From positions 1-55,998 of the IMG/VR virus record IMGVR_UViG_3300006802_000116: 55,998 nt of DNA; one strand, given 5' to 3'. Numbering within the stretch: the first letter of the stretch is position 1; each line of letters begins with the position of its first letter. Positions 21,128 through 29,594 of the stretch are shown one piece after another. The notes under the pieces were generated by a model. That model had not been told where the DNA came from. It did not search any database and saw only the letters and a program-made list of their open reading frames with translations. Made by a program: the position numbers and the translations under genes. The DNA is from a virus.

Positions 21128-21166
21128 CAAAAGAGCCCCCACCCGCTGCGGCGAGTGAGGGCAGGT
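21128..21166 (-). terminator. Intrinsic terminator
   Basis: Minus-strand GCCCTCACTCGC...GGGTGGGGGC stem followed by TCTTTTGC, after the stop of 21170-21349. Confidence 0.75.
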
Positions 21167-21169
21167 GCG

Positions 21170-21349
21170 TTAGCGCGCCGCGAGGTAGGTGCGGCAGAAC
21201 TCCATGTGGGCCGCGTGCTGATGGACGGGCCAGTCCTGGCGTGCGCATTGATCCCGCGTGGCGCGATCGAGGTGCGCTGCGGCGGCGTGGAGTGAGCCCA
21301 TCAGGAGAACGGGCGCGGTAATCAGAAGCGCGATGAAGGTGCGCGTCAT
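21170..21349 (-). CDS. Small secreted cysteine-containing peptide
   Basis: A 59-residue protein from ATG 21349 with a signal-peptide start (MTRTFIALLITAPVLLMGSL, then HAAAA cleavage-like site). The mature part has two cysteines (DQCARQDWPVH, MEFCRTYLAAR) that could form one disulfide in the periplasm. It is the first gene of the leftward array, next to the divergent control region. It could act on the host envelope, for example in superinfection exclusion, but that is only inferred from export. Confidence 0.55.
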   Translation of the reverse strand: MTRTFIALLITAPVLLMGSLHAAAAHLDRATRDQCARQDWPVHQHAAHMEFCRTYLAAR

Positions 21350-21366
21350 CGAAGTAGGCAGCGCGA

Positions 21367-21383
21367 ATGCACTGCTGAAGAGG
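21367..21383 (-). repeat. Intergenic repeat motif copy 7
   Basis: Minus-strand CCTCTTCAGCAGTGCAT, exact consensus, 17 nt upstream of ATG 21349 and without a preceding terminator. Confidence 0.75.
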
Positions 21384-21494
21384 GACACAAACGAACCTCC
21401 GAATCGGTTAAACTGTGAGCACAGAAGCGCATACCCCCGCGGGCGTGAGATTTGACCCCGCCGCGGTCGAGTGTGTGCAAGAGTAGGACGAAAA

Positions 21495-21533
21495 CGCAAC
21501 GCGAATGCGTGCGCGTGCGCGTGCGGCGTTGCG
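21495..21533. repeat. Inverted repeat, CGCAACGC arms, copy 1
   Basis: CGCAACGC at 21495-21502 pairs perfectly with GCGTTGCG at 21526-21533 around a GCGTGC-rich loop. Confidence 0.6.
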
Positions 21534-21767
21534 GTTGCAGAGGTGTAGCGCGGCGAGGGGCGTTGGACTTCCGCAGTTAGGAGAGGGGCGATAGCGCGCA
21601 AAAGTAAGCGGTTGAGCGATAGATAGCAAGCGCACATGCGAGGCGTGATTGATACTGAAGCAGCGCATCTGCTAGCGCGTGCGTCATCGCGTGTCAGCAG
21701 TGGCTATGCACATCGCGGCGCTCATTACTGCGCTCGCTTAACCTACGCTCACTCGGGATCATTGCGC

Positions 21768-21793
21768 CGCAACGCATTTCGCGACGCGTTGCG
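21768..21793. repeat. Inverted repeat, CGCAACGC arms, copy 2
   Basis: The same arms CGCAACGC and GCGTTGCG with a 10-nt loop. Confidence 0.6.
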
Positions 21794-22048
21794 TGCTACT
21801 GCTGCTACGGCTGGGCTTCGCTGCTGCGCAATCTTTTTTTTGTTTGCCAACCTCCCTAACTATGCGCGGGTGTTTGATGTTTACCGCGCGGCGCAATAAA
21901 AAACTGACCCTTTCCAGGGGAGCGGCGCCCATGAACGGCTTGATTCCTAGGGGTAAATTTCGCGTATTTCTGCGCACTTCAGTTGCGACGCGCTCAGTGC
22001 GGCAAAAACGGCCAGCGCGATGCGGAGAATGCGGCAGATTGCACTTCT

Positions 22049-22054
22049 TAGACT
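22049..22054 (+). promoter_or_regulatory. TAGACT -10-like promoter element
   Basis: TTAGACT 20 nt before the first rightward gene. Confidence 0.55.
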
Positions 22055-22074
22055 GATCTCACGAAAAGAACGGC

Positions 22075-24810
22075 GTGTCGTACATGGATCGCGGTATCGG
22101 CGGGATTGGAAGTATCCGCGACATTGGCGATCCATACGATCCGCGGCGCGGGCTGCCGATCATTGAGCAGCGCAATATCCCAGGGCTCGTGGCCGGAAAA
22201 AGCGCGATGCTCTACACGCCGAGCTACCTCGACGACGTGGCCGGCTACATGGCGCGGGTCGCCCAGGCGGCCGGGCGTGGCTCGCTAAGCAATGCGGATC
22301 CAGCGGCCGGTGTCTATGTCCCTAGCAGCGGGCAGCTCTCGCTTGGTATCCGCCCCGGGCGTTCGACACCTGAGTCAGTGCTCATTCCGCAGTCTGAGCC
22401 GCTATTGGAGCAGGCGGTCGCAGCGGCCGAGCAAGAACGAAGGGCGCGACCTGATCGGGTAGCCAGGCCGGCAAGAGGTGACGATGCGGGGCGGCCTTTG
22501 GGCATTCTGCTTGGGGGCGCCCCCGCGCAGCTCGAGTCGGGGGCAGGGCTGGTTGACGCGCTCAGAGGCAATCCCGCCGCGTCGGTACCTGGCGACCAAA
22601 TTGTGATCGCGCGCCCTCGTACGGAGCTGCCTGCCGATTCGCGCCTCCTGGACAGGGATCGTTTCACTGGTACCACTGACTGGTCGGATCCCAGTCGCCC
22701 AGGACCAGCACGTGAAGCCGACCGCGTCGCCGCCCGTGGTCGCGCAGCAGCTGATGCCGTCATCGGAAATTGGTCCGGAGTCGTCAGGGACGCCAACCTC
22801 GGTGATTACGAGCGCATTGCTAATGAGCTGCTTGGCGAGGAGCCGATTTCCGTGCGCAGTGTTGACGAGAGCGTCAGTGATAACGAGCGCATCGGCGCCT
22901 TCACATCCGAAGACCCAACCGAGTCCGAGGGACGCAAGCAGCCATCCGGCGACATCAACCCCTACTACAGCGTCGAGGTACCTGCTCGCGTAGCCCGCGC
23001 TGATGGACGAGGACTGAGCTGGACTGTCGACACCGGGCGCGGCTTCCGCCCTGCCTCTGCAGTTATTGACCCCTCGCAGATCAAGGAGACTCGGACTCAG
23101 AACCCGATGCGGAAGCAAGGAACCCGCGGCGGCTTTGCGAATGAGTCGGACAACACGGCCTCTTTCCAGCGTGAAAAGCAGATCAATATCGGCGATCTAG
23201 TGAAAGAGGCAATGGAGCAAGCCAAGACGCCGGTCATCACCAAAAGTGCCCTCGAGGCTGCGCGTGCAGCAGGGCGTGCACGAGCAGCTGCACCGGAAGA
23301 GCGTGACCGCAACCTGGTCGGCTACATCATTCCACCCGGTCAGACGGAGGAATTGCCTGTTTACGCGGTCACGGAAGGGCGTGGCGGCCCGCGGAAGACG
23401 ACTGCGGTGCAGCGCCCTAGTGCCGACGACCCCTTGCGAGGGGTGGACAGCGTTGACGAGGAGTACTTCCGGATTGGTAGCCCGACCAATCGCGATGCAA
23501 CGGCTTTGCGTAATGAGCTGAGGCGCATCCTCGGAGTGGATGCGGCCAGTGAAACAGGCCCCGCACCGCTGCTGGCCAACACGTGGGACCGCCGATTCGC
23601 GGAAGAGAAGCTCGGATCGCCTTCGCTGGAGCAATTTGCCAAGGAATTGGAGGGTGGAGCCTTCATGCAAGACCCCCAGGAGGGGGCGTCGGTGTATAAG
23701 AAGCTGGCCCGAGCCCTGGAAACGGGCTACTTGGAGGTGCCTGATCGCACGCGTGGCGCCCGGCCCGGTGCGATGACCGTGGTTCCGATCGATCGCGGCA
23801 CCATCTTGGGCCTCTACTCCGGTCTGTCGGGGCAAGACACCCCTGAAATCGCGGCCGCAAAGCAGTTTCGAGCCTTCCTGCAGGAAGCTCCGAGGCCTTT
23901 GACGCCACAAGAAGGGGTGGACGCCGCAACACAGTTCGCCGCTCGCTGGGGTGTAGACACCAATGCCGTACTTCGCGCAGCCGCGGAGAGGCAAGATGTT
24001 GAAATTCCGCTCCCAGGTGCGGCCGGTGGGGTGAAGAGGGTCTCTGTGCCGGCAAACGACCCGGGTCGCCCCCTCTTTGCGCCCGGATCCGCGGCAGAAG
24101 AGCTCCTAGGTCAGGCGCTGCGGGAAATTCGTGGTGGTCGGGAGGTGGACCTGTTCAAGGAGCCGCCCTCTGAAGGGGAAATCGGCGACCCGCTTAGGAC
24201 GGGGGACCTCGAGGAAGCAGTGATGGCGGCGGCGGGCGCGGAAGACCTCAACGAGAAGGCGGCAATGGTCTTCGGGTTTGACCCCGAGGACGACTTTTCC
24301 GGCATGGCGGCCGGCGGGGCCCCTCGGCAAGCGCGTTATGGCGACTTTGGCGACGCAAACAGTGGTATTTCGGTGCAAAAACTGGGTGCCCAAGCCGATG
24401 ACCCGCTAACTCGCGCCGCAATCGCCCTAACTGGGGATGTCAGTCAGGGTGTCTACCTTGCGGACGCGGCAAGGCGAAATGCGGCACCGGGTCGCGTGGC
24501 GCCCGTGAATCAATACGGCAGCGCGGTTGGAATCATTGAGGATCTGCCCGCGCGTGACCCTAGAGCGGTCCTCATGGAGCTTGCCGGCCGCCGCAGTCCG
24601 GTTGAGATCACGCCCGGACCGCAGCAGTTGCGTGCGAAATACCAGGGTGATTTCGCCTCTACCAGTGGGCAAGGGAAACCGGTGCTCGGGCAGAGGGGTT
24701 ACCAGATGATGGCCCAGGCCCTAGGTGGTGATCCCGGCTCGGCGGCCCACGAGAGAGCGATGCAGCTCCTGGCATCACGGCTGGCGGGCCGTCGCGGAGG
24801 TGCGGCATGA
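22075..24810 (+). CDS. Large putative virion/internal protein
   Basis: A 911-residue protein from GTG 22075; ATG 22084 is an alternative. It is hydrophilic, rich in Arg, Asp, Gly and Pro, without membrane segments or long coiled coils, and has Ala/Arg helices such as EAARAAGRARAAAPEERD. No enzyme motif recognised. As first gene of the rightward late operon and overlapped by a small basic gene, it is probably a structural or internal-head protein injected with DNA; an assembly factor is also possible. Confidence 0.55.
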   Translation: MSYMDRGIGGIGSIRDIGDPYDPRRGLPIIEQRNIPGLVAGKSAMLYTPSYLDDVAGYMARVAQAAGRGSLSNADPAAGVYVPSSGQLSLGIRPGRSTPESVLIPQSEPLLEQAVAAAEQERRARPDRVARPARGDDAGRPLGILLGGAPAQLESGAGLVDALRGNPAASVPGDQIVIARPRTELPADSRLLDRDRFTGTTDWSDPSRPGPAREADRVAARGRAAADAVIGNWSGVVRDANLGDYERIANELLGEEPISVRSVDESVSDNERIGAFTSEDPTESEGRKQPSGDINPYYSVEVPARVARADGRGLSWTVDTGRGFRPASAVIDPSQIKETRTQNPMRKQGTRGGFANESDNTASFQREKQINIGDLVKEAMEQAKTPVITKSALEAARAAGRARAAAPEERDRNLVGYIIPPGQTEELPVYAVTEGRGGPRKTTAVQRPSADDPLRGVDSVDEEYFRIGSPTNRDATALRNELRRILGVDAASETGPAPLLANTWDRRFAEEKLGSPSLEQFAKELEGGAFMQDPQEGASVYKKLARALETGYLEVPDRTRGARPGAMTVVPIDRGTILGLYSGLSGQDTPEIAAAKQFRAFLQEAPRPLTPQEGVDAATQFAARWGVDTNAVLRAAAERQDVEIPLPGAAGGVKRVSVPANDPGRPLFAPGSAAEELLGQALREIRGGREVDLFKEPPSEGEIGDPLRTGDLEEAVMAAAGAEDLNEKAAMVFGFDPEDDFSGMAAGGAPRQARYGDFGDANSGISVQKLGAQADDPLTRAAIALTGDVSQGVYLADAARRNAAPGRVAPVNQYGSAVGIIEDLPARDPRAVLMELAGRRSPVEITPGPQQLRAKYQGDFASTSGQGKPVLGQRGYQMMAQALGGDPGSAAHERAMQLLASRLAGRRGGAA

Positions 24811-25046
24811 GCGGCGAACAGCGCGCCAAGGCCAAGGGATTGGCCCAGGCTTTCCGCAAGATGGACAAACCCGCCAGTAAAGGCGGCACCGGTGGCACGT
24901 TCACAGCAGCGGCCACCAAGGCGGGGCATGTCGATAGTCCCGAGGGGCGCAAGGCATTCGCCGACCAGGTGCTGAGTAGTCCGGACAACTACTCCGACAA
25001 GATGGTGAAGAAGGCCAGCTTTTACCGCAACGTAATCAGCAAATAA
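24807..25046 (+). CDS. Small basic hypothetical protein
   Basis: A 79-residue lysine-rich protein (MSGEQRAKAKGLAQAFRKMD..., ending DKMVKKASFYRNVISK), starting on an ATGA overlap with the 911-aa gene. It could be a DNA-binding internal head protein; function not known. Confidence 0.55.
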   Translation: MSGEQRAKAKGLAQAFRKMDKPASKGGTGGTFTAAATKAGHVDSPEGRKAFADQVLSSPDNYSDKMVKKASFYRNVISK

Positions 25047-25053
25047 CGGCCGC

Positions 25054-25059
25054 TAGACT
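25054..25059 (+). promoter_or_regulatory. TAGACT -10-like promoter element
   Basis: TAGACT 21 nt before GTG 25081. Confidence 0.5.
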
Positions 25060-25080
25060 GAGCTGAGGCTGAAGAGAGTT

Positions 25081-25383
25081 GTGGCATTCCCCCTGGGCCA
25101 GCGAGGAAGCGACGCCATTGGCAGCGCCCTGGACCAGGCTGTCAACAGCAAGCAGGAACTAAGGGAGCGGCCGGTCACGTTCGGCTATGAGAATGGGGCG
25201 CCGACGCGGTTCGCTGGCGACACGTTTAAGAATATGGGGATGGATGGCGATTTTGGTCCCATGACGGGAGATAAAAAGAACAAAGAGGCGCAGGACTATA
25301 TGAAGGACTGGGTAGGTCAGCTGATGAATGGCGCCTATTCGCCGTTGCAGGATGGCGGACCGCCGCCAGGAGGAGTGGCCTGA
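25081..25383 (+). CDS. Hypothetical virion protein
   Basis: A 100-residue protein from GTG 25081 (AFPLGQRGSDAIGSALDQAV..., then KNKEAQDYMKDWVGQLMNG). It overlaps the next gene's ATG. It is the first of a tightly coupled run of presumed internal proteins. Unknown family. Confidence 0.55.
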   Translation: MAFPLGQRGSDAIGSALDQAVNSKQELRERPVTFGYENGAPTRFAGDTFKNMGMDGDFGPMTGDKKNKEAQDYMKDWVGQLMNGAYSPLQDGGPPPGGVA

Positions 25384-25889
25384 TGAGATTTGCTGGCGCG
25401 AAGAACTTCCTCAAGGAAGTCATTGATGCCGTCAAGCCCAGCGGACTGGGTGACGCCGCGATGCGATTTGGCCCTGACCTGTTCATGGCCGGTCTAGCCG
25501 CCGCAAAGGCTCCGCAGGGGACTGACGCTACAGGTCGTGCGTTGATCGGCCTGGAGGACGCAGGCATCGGCTTGGGGAGCTCTTTGCTGATGGGCGGCCT
25601 GGCGCGGGCGGGGGCGCGCAGAGGATTTGCGCATTTGGCCCCTGAACTGCTGGAGCGGCGCGTCGATCAGGCAGGCATCGCCGGAGACGTTCTGGCCATG
25701 GTGCCGACAATGACTCTGCCGCGCCCGGCATGGGACGCTGCTGTCGAGAAGGCGATCCGAGGGCAGTCCAATCAAGAGGAGTTTCAGCAGCAGGCTGAAC
25801 AAGGCGACCTGGAGGCCCATCTGCTGGCGAGCTTGATGCAGGGCACGGCGCTGTTGCCGCAGCCTCAGGCGGCGAACCTGTTGATGTGA
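25383..25889 (+). CDS. Hypothetical internal virion protein
   Basis: A 168-residue protein with amphipathic and moderately hydrophobic Gly/Ala helices (DAGIGLGSSLLMGGLARAGA) and a helical acidic C-terminus. It overlaps both neighbours by one base. The composition fits an ejection protein; not provable from sequence alone. Confidence 0.5.
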   Translation: MRFAGAKNFLKEVIDAVKPSGLGDAAMRFGPDLFMAGLAAAKAPQGTDATGRALIGLEDAGIGLGSSLLMGGLARAGARRGFAHLAPELLERRVDQAGIAGDVLAMVPTMTLPRPAWDAAVEKAIRGQSNQEEFQQQAEQGDLEAHLLASLMQGTALLPQPQAANLLM

Positions 25890-27253
25890 TGGCGGACGCA
25901 GGCGGCTGGGACTACCGCTCAATTCTCGAGCAGGCGGCTCTGGCGGATCCAGGGAATTACACGCGGACGCTGAGCGATCCGTCGATCCTGGAGGACGTCT
26001 TTGGGCGCTCCCAGGCGCTCGACCTGCTGCGGCAATACCTGCCCGAGAACCTTGGCAGTACACGAGTTGGCCAGCAGCTGGCGGCGTACATCCCCGCAGG
26101 GCCGGGGTCGGAGTCGTTCCGCGAGAAGGCGCGTCGGGCGCTGAACGCGACACCGCTGGGCGGGTACTCGGCCAAGCGCATGGAGGAGTACGACTTCGCC
26201 CGCGCCCAGGATGACAAGCTGCGCCGCGAGACCGTCCGCGCCGGCAAGGTGCCGACGACGGGCTTAACCGGCGAAATCGACACGCCGACACTGCGGGCGG
26301 GTGCGACCCAGGCCGCTGGTGCCACGTTGGCCGATGCGACGACGGATGGAGCGCGAAACATCTGGTGGTTCCTGAATGCGCCTCAGGCATTGGCCACCTT
26401 GGCGGTTCTCCATGCCGTGCAGAGCGCCGGAAATGACTTCGAGATGGAGCGGCCCGACGGTGCCAAGGGCCCACTGCTCTCAAAGCGTGGATTGCGCCTG
26501 GCTGCGGCAGTGCCGGCCGTGATCGGAATGTCGCTGGCGGTCGGCAATGCTGCGCGGCAGCCCGGGTATAAAGCAGTCGTGCCGAGTGAAGCTGACCCGA
26601 CCCAGAGCGCGGACCCCCTGGGCGAGACAGTTTCGAGGTACTTCCTTGGTCGCACCGGTGCACTGCTGCCCTACGACGAATTCGTTAAGGAACGCCCGGA
26701 TGTCAGTCGCTCGGAGTACGAGGAATACAAGGCGTACCTCTTTGGTAATGCCCTGCCAGTGAAAGCGACGCTGGAGGGTATTCACGGCCCTGAGGTGACG
26801 TTCATGGGCAAGAGCATTCCCGTGGCCACAGGGATCCTGCCGGCGGTGGCTGCAGCGATCGGCGCGGGCATGGGCGTGCGCAAGGCCGGCATGCGCTTGA
26901 AGGAGGGCGGTCAGTTCAAGCTCCTGCAGCAGAAGCAAGAGAGCCTGTCGGAGGCGAAGTCGGCTCTGTATCGCACGGGAAATGATCCGTCGTCCTCGCC
27001 TGCGGCCATGGCTGAGGCCAAGGCGGCCGCTGTTGGCGCGCAGCGTGATTTCGACCAGCAGCAGAAGGACAATGACCTGGAGCTGTTCAAGCACGCCGCA
27101 GGGCAGAGTGCGCTGTGGATGGCAGGTGCTGGCCTGGCCGGGCAGACTTTAGAATCGATTCGCCGGGCCCTGAAGGGTAGGGCTGAGATTGAAGAGATAG
27201 ACCCAGAGGAACAGCAAGTGCCCCTGACCGGTAAGCCTGAGGTGATGCGATGA
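25889..27253 (+). CDS. Putative internal/ejection protein with membrane helices
   Basis: A 454-residue protein from ATG 25889, overlapping the previous stop as TGATG. Hydrophobic helices occur at about 170-190 (WFLNAPQALATLAVLHAV), 213-230 (LAAAVPAVIGMSLAVGN), 310-335 (IPVATGILPAVAAAIGAGMG) and near 412 (ALWMAGAGLAGQTL), with a long polar coiled-coil-like segment between. Membrane helices inside a soluble virion protein are typical of podovirus ejection proteins that form a channel through the host envelope. Inference from layout. Confidence 0.5.
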   Translation: MADAGGWDYRSILEQAALADPGNYTRTLSDPSILEDVFGRSQALDLLRQYLPENLGSTRVGQQLAAYIPAGPGSESFREKARRALNATPLGGYSAKRMEEYDFARAQDDKLRRETVRAGKVPTTGLTGEIDTPTLRAGATQAAGATLADATTDGARNIWWFLNAPQALATLAVLHAVQSAGNDFEMERPDGAKGPLLSKRGLRLAAAVPAVIGMSLAVGNAARQPGYKAVVPSEADPTQSADPLGETVSRYFLGRTGALLPYDEFVKERPDVSRSEYEEYKAYLFGNALPVKATLEGIHGPEVTFMGKSIPVATGILPAVAAAIGAGMGVRKAGMRLKEGGQFKLLQQKQESLSEAKSALYRTGNDPSSSPAAMAEAKAAAVGAQRDFDQQQKDNDLELFKHAAGQSALWMAGAGLAGQTLESIRRALKGRAEIEEIDPEEQQVPLTGKPEVMR

Positions 27254-27615
27254 GGGTTCCAATCGCGGGATTTAGTCCAAGTCGTGATAGCGAGATCTTC
27301 ACAGACACGTCAGATGTCAACCAGGGCATCAGCGGGTCATTGGCCGCCGGCGGAATTCGCGGGCTGGCACGCCTCAGGGCTGCGAACTACCTTGCCGATG
27401 CGCAGCTAGCGGCCGCCAGGGGCGACGCGAACACTTCGATCCTGAATGGGGCGATCGGCGGCCTCACGAGTCTGGGAGCGGGGGCATTTAAGGCATGGAA
27501 GGCAAACGCGCCAACCACCGGCACTGGCACGCCAGGCGCTCCGTCAATTGATGTCGCGAACCCGACCGCGGGCGAAAGGGCCCTGATGGGCGCAACCTAT
27601 AAGGGGTGGCTGTGA
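27250..27615 (+). CDS. Hypothetical internal virion protein
   Basis: A 121-residue protein beginning on an ATGA overlap (MRVPIAGFSPSRDSEIFTDT...), with an Ala/Gly-rich helix in the middle. Coupled to its neighbours; unknown family. Confidence 0.5.
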   Translation: MRVPIAGFSPSRDSEIFTDTSDVNQGISGSLAAGGIRGLARLRAANYLADAQLAAARGDANTSILNGAIGGLTSLGAGAFKAWKANAPTTGTGTPGAPSIDVANPTAGERALMGATYKGWL

Positions 27616-28112
27616 TGGCATCCTTTTTAGACCAAGCACGGCGAGATCTGATTGACAGCGGCTTCAAGCGGCAGGCATTCACAGATCAGACGTTCACAAC
27701 TTCGCCCCTGGTGAATGCCAAGGGGTATCGGGCGCAATCGGGTAGCGAGGCATCCGAAGTCGCCCCCTTGCTGATGGATCCTGCTTTGCGGAGTACGTCC
27801 GGTAGCGACGCACTGGGGGCTAGGCCGCTAAAGAACGCAGCACTCAGTGGACGCTTTGCTGGTGATGCCCTGCTGGGTCTAACGCAGGCGGAGGAAGCAC
27901 GTCGCCAGGCGGAGGCACAAAAGGAGGCCGCCGCCGCTAGGAATCGGGGGAGCACGATCGGGACAGTCTTGCAAACGGTTGGCACGATCGCAGGGCTGGC
28001 GTTATGCGATGAGCGGCTGAAGTGCGACATTGCGCCTCTGGAAAGTGTGCATGCGGGTGATGAGCTGAGCGATTTGGCTTGGGCGGTGAAGGAAATTCGT
28101 GAGCGCTCTTGA
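27615..28112 (+). CDS. Protein with start of S74 chaperone domain
   Basis: A 165-residue protein from ATG 27615. The first 120 residues are a virion-like body. The C-terminal part has a hydrophobic stretch (GTVLQTVGTIAGLAL) and then CDERLKCDIAPLESV, the signature start of the Peptidase_S74 intramolecular chaperone ('sDerlK..I.pl'). The rest of that domain is encoded by the next gene in the +1 frame, overlapping by 14 nt. The domain is thus split or joined by frameshifting. Confidence 0.6.
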   Translation: MASFLDQARRDLIDSGFKRQAFTDQTFTTSPLVNAKGYRAQSGSEASEVAPLLMDPALRSTSGSDALGARPLKNAALSGRFAGDALLGLTQAEEARRQAEAQKEAAAARNRGSTIGTVLQTVGTIAGLALCDERLKCDIAPLESVHAGDELSDLAWAVKEIRERS

Positions 28113-28323
28113 GCGGGTACTAGCGCTTCAGCCGATTCAGTTTCGGTATCTGGAATCAGTTGATGCCTCGGGGCTCGAGCGCGCGGGATTCAGTGCGCAG
28201 CAGGTGCGAGAGGTGATCCCAGAGGCCGTGATCGAAATCAACGGCATTGTGGCGCTGGACCTCGGTGTGATCAGGCAACTGGTCGAGGAGGCGCGGAAAG
28301 AAATGGCGCAGATTGGTTCCTAG
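28099..28323 (+). CDS. S74 chaperone domain remainder
   Basis: A 74-residue protein from GTG 28099. ALERVLALQPIQFRYLES, then AGFSAQQVREVIPEAV and VIRQLVEEARKEM match the middle and end of the S74 chaperone ('aL..l..lrpv.F.y... G..AQ.v..v.PeaV...l......L..ai..l'). It lacks the DERLK start, present at the end of the upstream gene. Either it acts in trans or it is reached by a +1 shift at TCT-TGA-G. Confidence 0.6.
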   Translation: MSALERVLALQPIQFRYLESVDASGLERAGFSAQQVREVIPEAVIEINGIVALDLGVIRQLVEEARKEMAQIGS

Positions 28324-28326
28324 AAT
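28321..28326 (+). promoter_or_regulatory. TAGAAT -10-like promoter element
   Basis: TAGAATC overlapping the preceding stop codon, 34 nt before ATG 28361. Confidence 0.45.
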
Positions 28327-28360
28327 CGAAAGATAGAACCGCGCCGTTCAGTAGACGTCG

Positions 28361-29104
28361 ATGACTCTGTATATCGAGGAACCTGGTAGCGGGCTGCTCT
28401 TGCCAGGCGGTGTTCGACAACCGCGATCGACGGAGAGTAACAGGCCATTGGATGCCGCCGCCGCGGCGCTCAATGGAGCGGATCTATGGGCCAGAAAAGC
28501 CGGCGACAAGCTTTTGGGTTTGATCGGAAAGCCGAATGCGTCGGGCGGCTGGAGCCCCCGCTATGGGCGATTGGCAGGTCTTGGCACATTGATGGCCCTG
28601 GCCTCCGCTGCAAGTGAACTGAATGACCCGACAGAGTCGGCGGGCCGCAACGTGGCCCAGGCTGTGGGCACTGGCGGAGGGAGCCTGGCCGGCGGGGCAC
28701 TGGGTGGCGCTGCTGCGGGCGCGATGCTGTCTGGCCCCTTGGCGCCAGTGGGCGCGTTGGTCGGCGCCGGCCTCGGTGCGGCACTGGGCGGAACGGCTGG
28801 TCGCGGCCTCATGGACGCACTAGCTGGTGTCGTGGAGGGCAGTCCCGAGGAGCAAGCCTTGCGCTTGGCGCAGAAGCAGGCAGATGCACAGCTTGCGATG
28901 GATCTCAAGCGCGCGCAGACCATGCTGCCAGTGCAGAACATGGCATCAGAGCTGGCGCTGCAGAACGACCGTCAACGCGCGGAAATTGCGGCTCAGCTTC
29001 AGTCCAGGCAGATGATGCAGCAGACGCTGGCCAATGCTTTATTGGCGCAGCAGCAAGCTGGCGCGAATCAGAACGCTCTCCTCACGCAATCGATCCTTAG
29101 CTAG
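28361..29104 (+). CDS. Putative ejection protein with glycine zipper
   Basis: A 247-residue protein. Residues about 95-150 are an Ala/Gly-rich hydrophobic region (GGSLAGGALGGAAAGAML; VGALVGAGLGAALGGTAG) typical of glycine-zipper membrane-inserting segments, followed by a long Gln-rich coiled coil (QLQSRQMMQQTLANALLAQQ). This combination is common in phage internal proteins injected with DNA. No enzymatic motif. Confidence 0.55.
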   Translation: MTLYIEEPGSGLLLPGGVRQPRSTESNRPLDAAAAALNGADLWARKAGDKLLGLIGKPNASGGWSPRYGRLAGLGTLMALASAASELNDPTESAGRNVAQAVGTGGGSLAGGALGGAAAGAMLSGPLAPVGALVGAGLGAALGGTAGRGLMDALAGVVEGSPEEQALRLAQKQADAQLAMDLKRAQTMLPVQNMASELALQNDRQRAEIAAQLQSRQMMQQTLANALLAQQQAGANQNALLTQSILS

Positions 29105-29106
29105 TC

Positions 29107-29550
29107 ATGGCATTCGACGGCGGCATCGCAGCCTCTTATCTGGCGAGTTTCCGTCCGGTCACGCCGGTCGAAGGCTTTGACAGCGTGCTGAGCAATACGG
29201 CGACGAGCACCTTTGGCTTGATCCCGTTCAAGAACATGGAGCTGCAGGGTCAACTCGCCAATACGGCACTGGCAGAGCGGGGCGCGACCAACCGCCAGCA
29301 GATTGTGTTGGACGCCCAGGCTGAACAGAATGACATCACGCGCCGAGCCAATCGGCGGACGGCGGCGCTGCAGCTAGCGGGGCAGATGTTCGGGATGGGC
29401 GCTGGGGATATTGCAACCGCCGACCCCTTGCAGATGAAGGAGGCTGTTGATGCGCTACTGACGTCAGCACGTGCTCGACGAGCAGATAGAACCGCCCGAC
29501 CGTATGCGGGTGTCGCAGCGGCGTTGCGTTCGCTGACGCCGTTGTCGTAG
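29107..29550 (+). CDS. Hypothetical virion protein
   Basis: A 147-residue protein two bases after the previous stop. Helical Ala/Gln/Arg-rich centre (ANTALAERGATNRQQIVLDA) and an Arg-rich end. Coupled to the presumed ejection-protein operon. Unknown family. Confidence 0.5.
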   Translation: MAFDGGIAASYLASFRPVTPVEGFDSVLSNTATSTFGLIPFKNMELQGQLANTALAERGATNRQQIVLDAQAEQNDITRRANRRTAALQLAGQMFGMGAGDIATADPLQMKEAVDALLTSARARRADRTARPYAGVAAALRSLTPLS

Positions 29551-29561
29551 CGAAGCGTCAT

Positions 29562-29567
29562 TAGGAT
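29562..29567 (+). promoter_or_regulatory. TAGGAT weak promoter-like element
   Basis: TTAGGAT 27 nt before ATG 29595, a one-base variant of the late element. Confidence 0.3.
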
Positions 29568-29594
29568 GGGTGTACGAGATATTCTCAGCGGCAA

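Larger units (their letters stand above)
21384..22048. other. Divergent control region, non-coding
   Basis: About 700 nt without a convincing gene between the leftward early genes and the rightward late genes. It carries two inverted-repeat pairs with the same 8-bp arms CGCAACGC/GCGTTGCG (21495-21502 with 21526-21533; 21768-21775 with 21786-21793), a GCGTGC-rich tract, an 8-T run near 21832 and an AATAAAAAACTG stretch near 21895. Dense GCGC/TGCG words set it apart from flanking DNA. It may be a replication origin, operator cluster or both. Confidence 0.6.

Noticed and set aside
10141-21383. Repeated intergenic motif as a CRISPR array
   Set aside because: Copies are kilobases or whole genes apart, each next to a gene start; there are no regular spacers.
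19838-21383. ATGCACTGCTGA as a tiny plus-strand peptide gene (Met-His-Cys)
   Set aside because: All adjacent genes are on the other strand and the sequence has no plus-strand ribosome site; the conserved element reads better as minus-strand regulatory DNA.
25494-26663. Minus-strand frame of 389 codons
   Set aside because: Antisense to well-coupled plus-strand genes, Arg/Pro/Ser-rich without conserved motifs.
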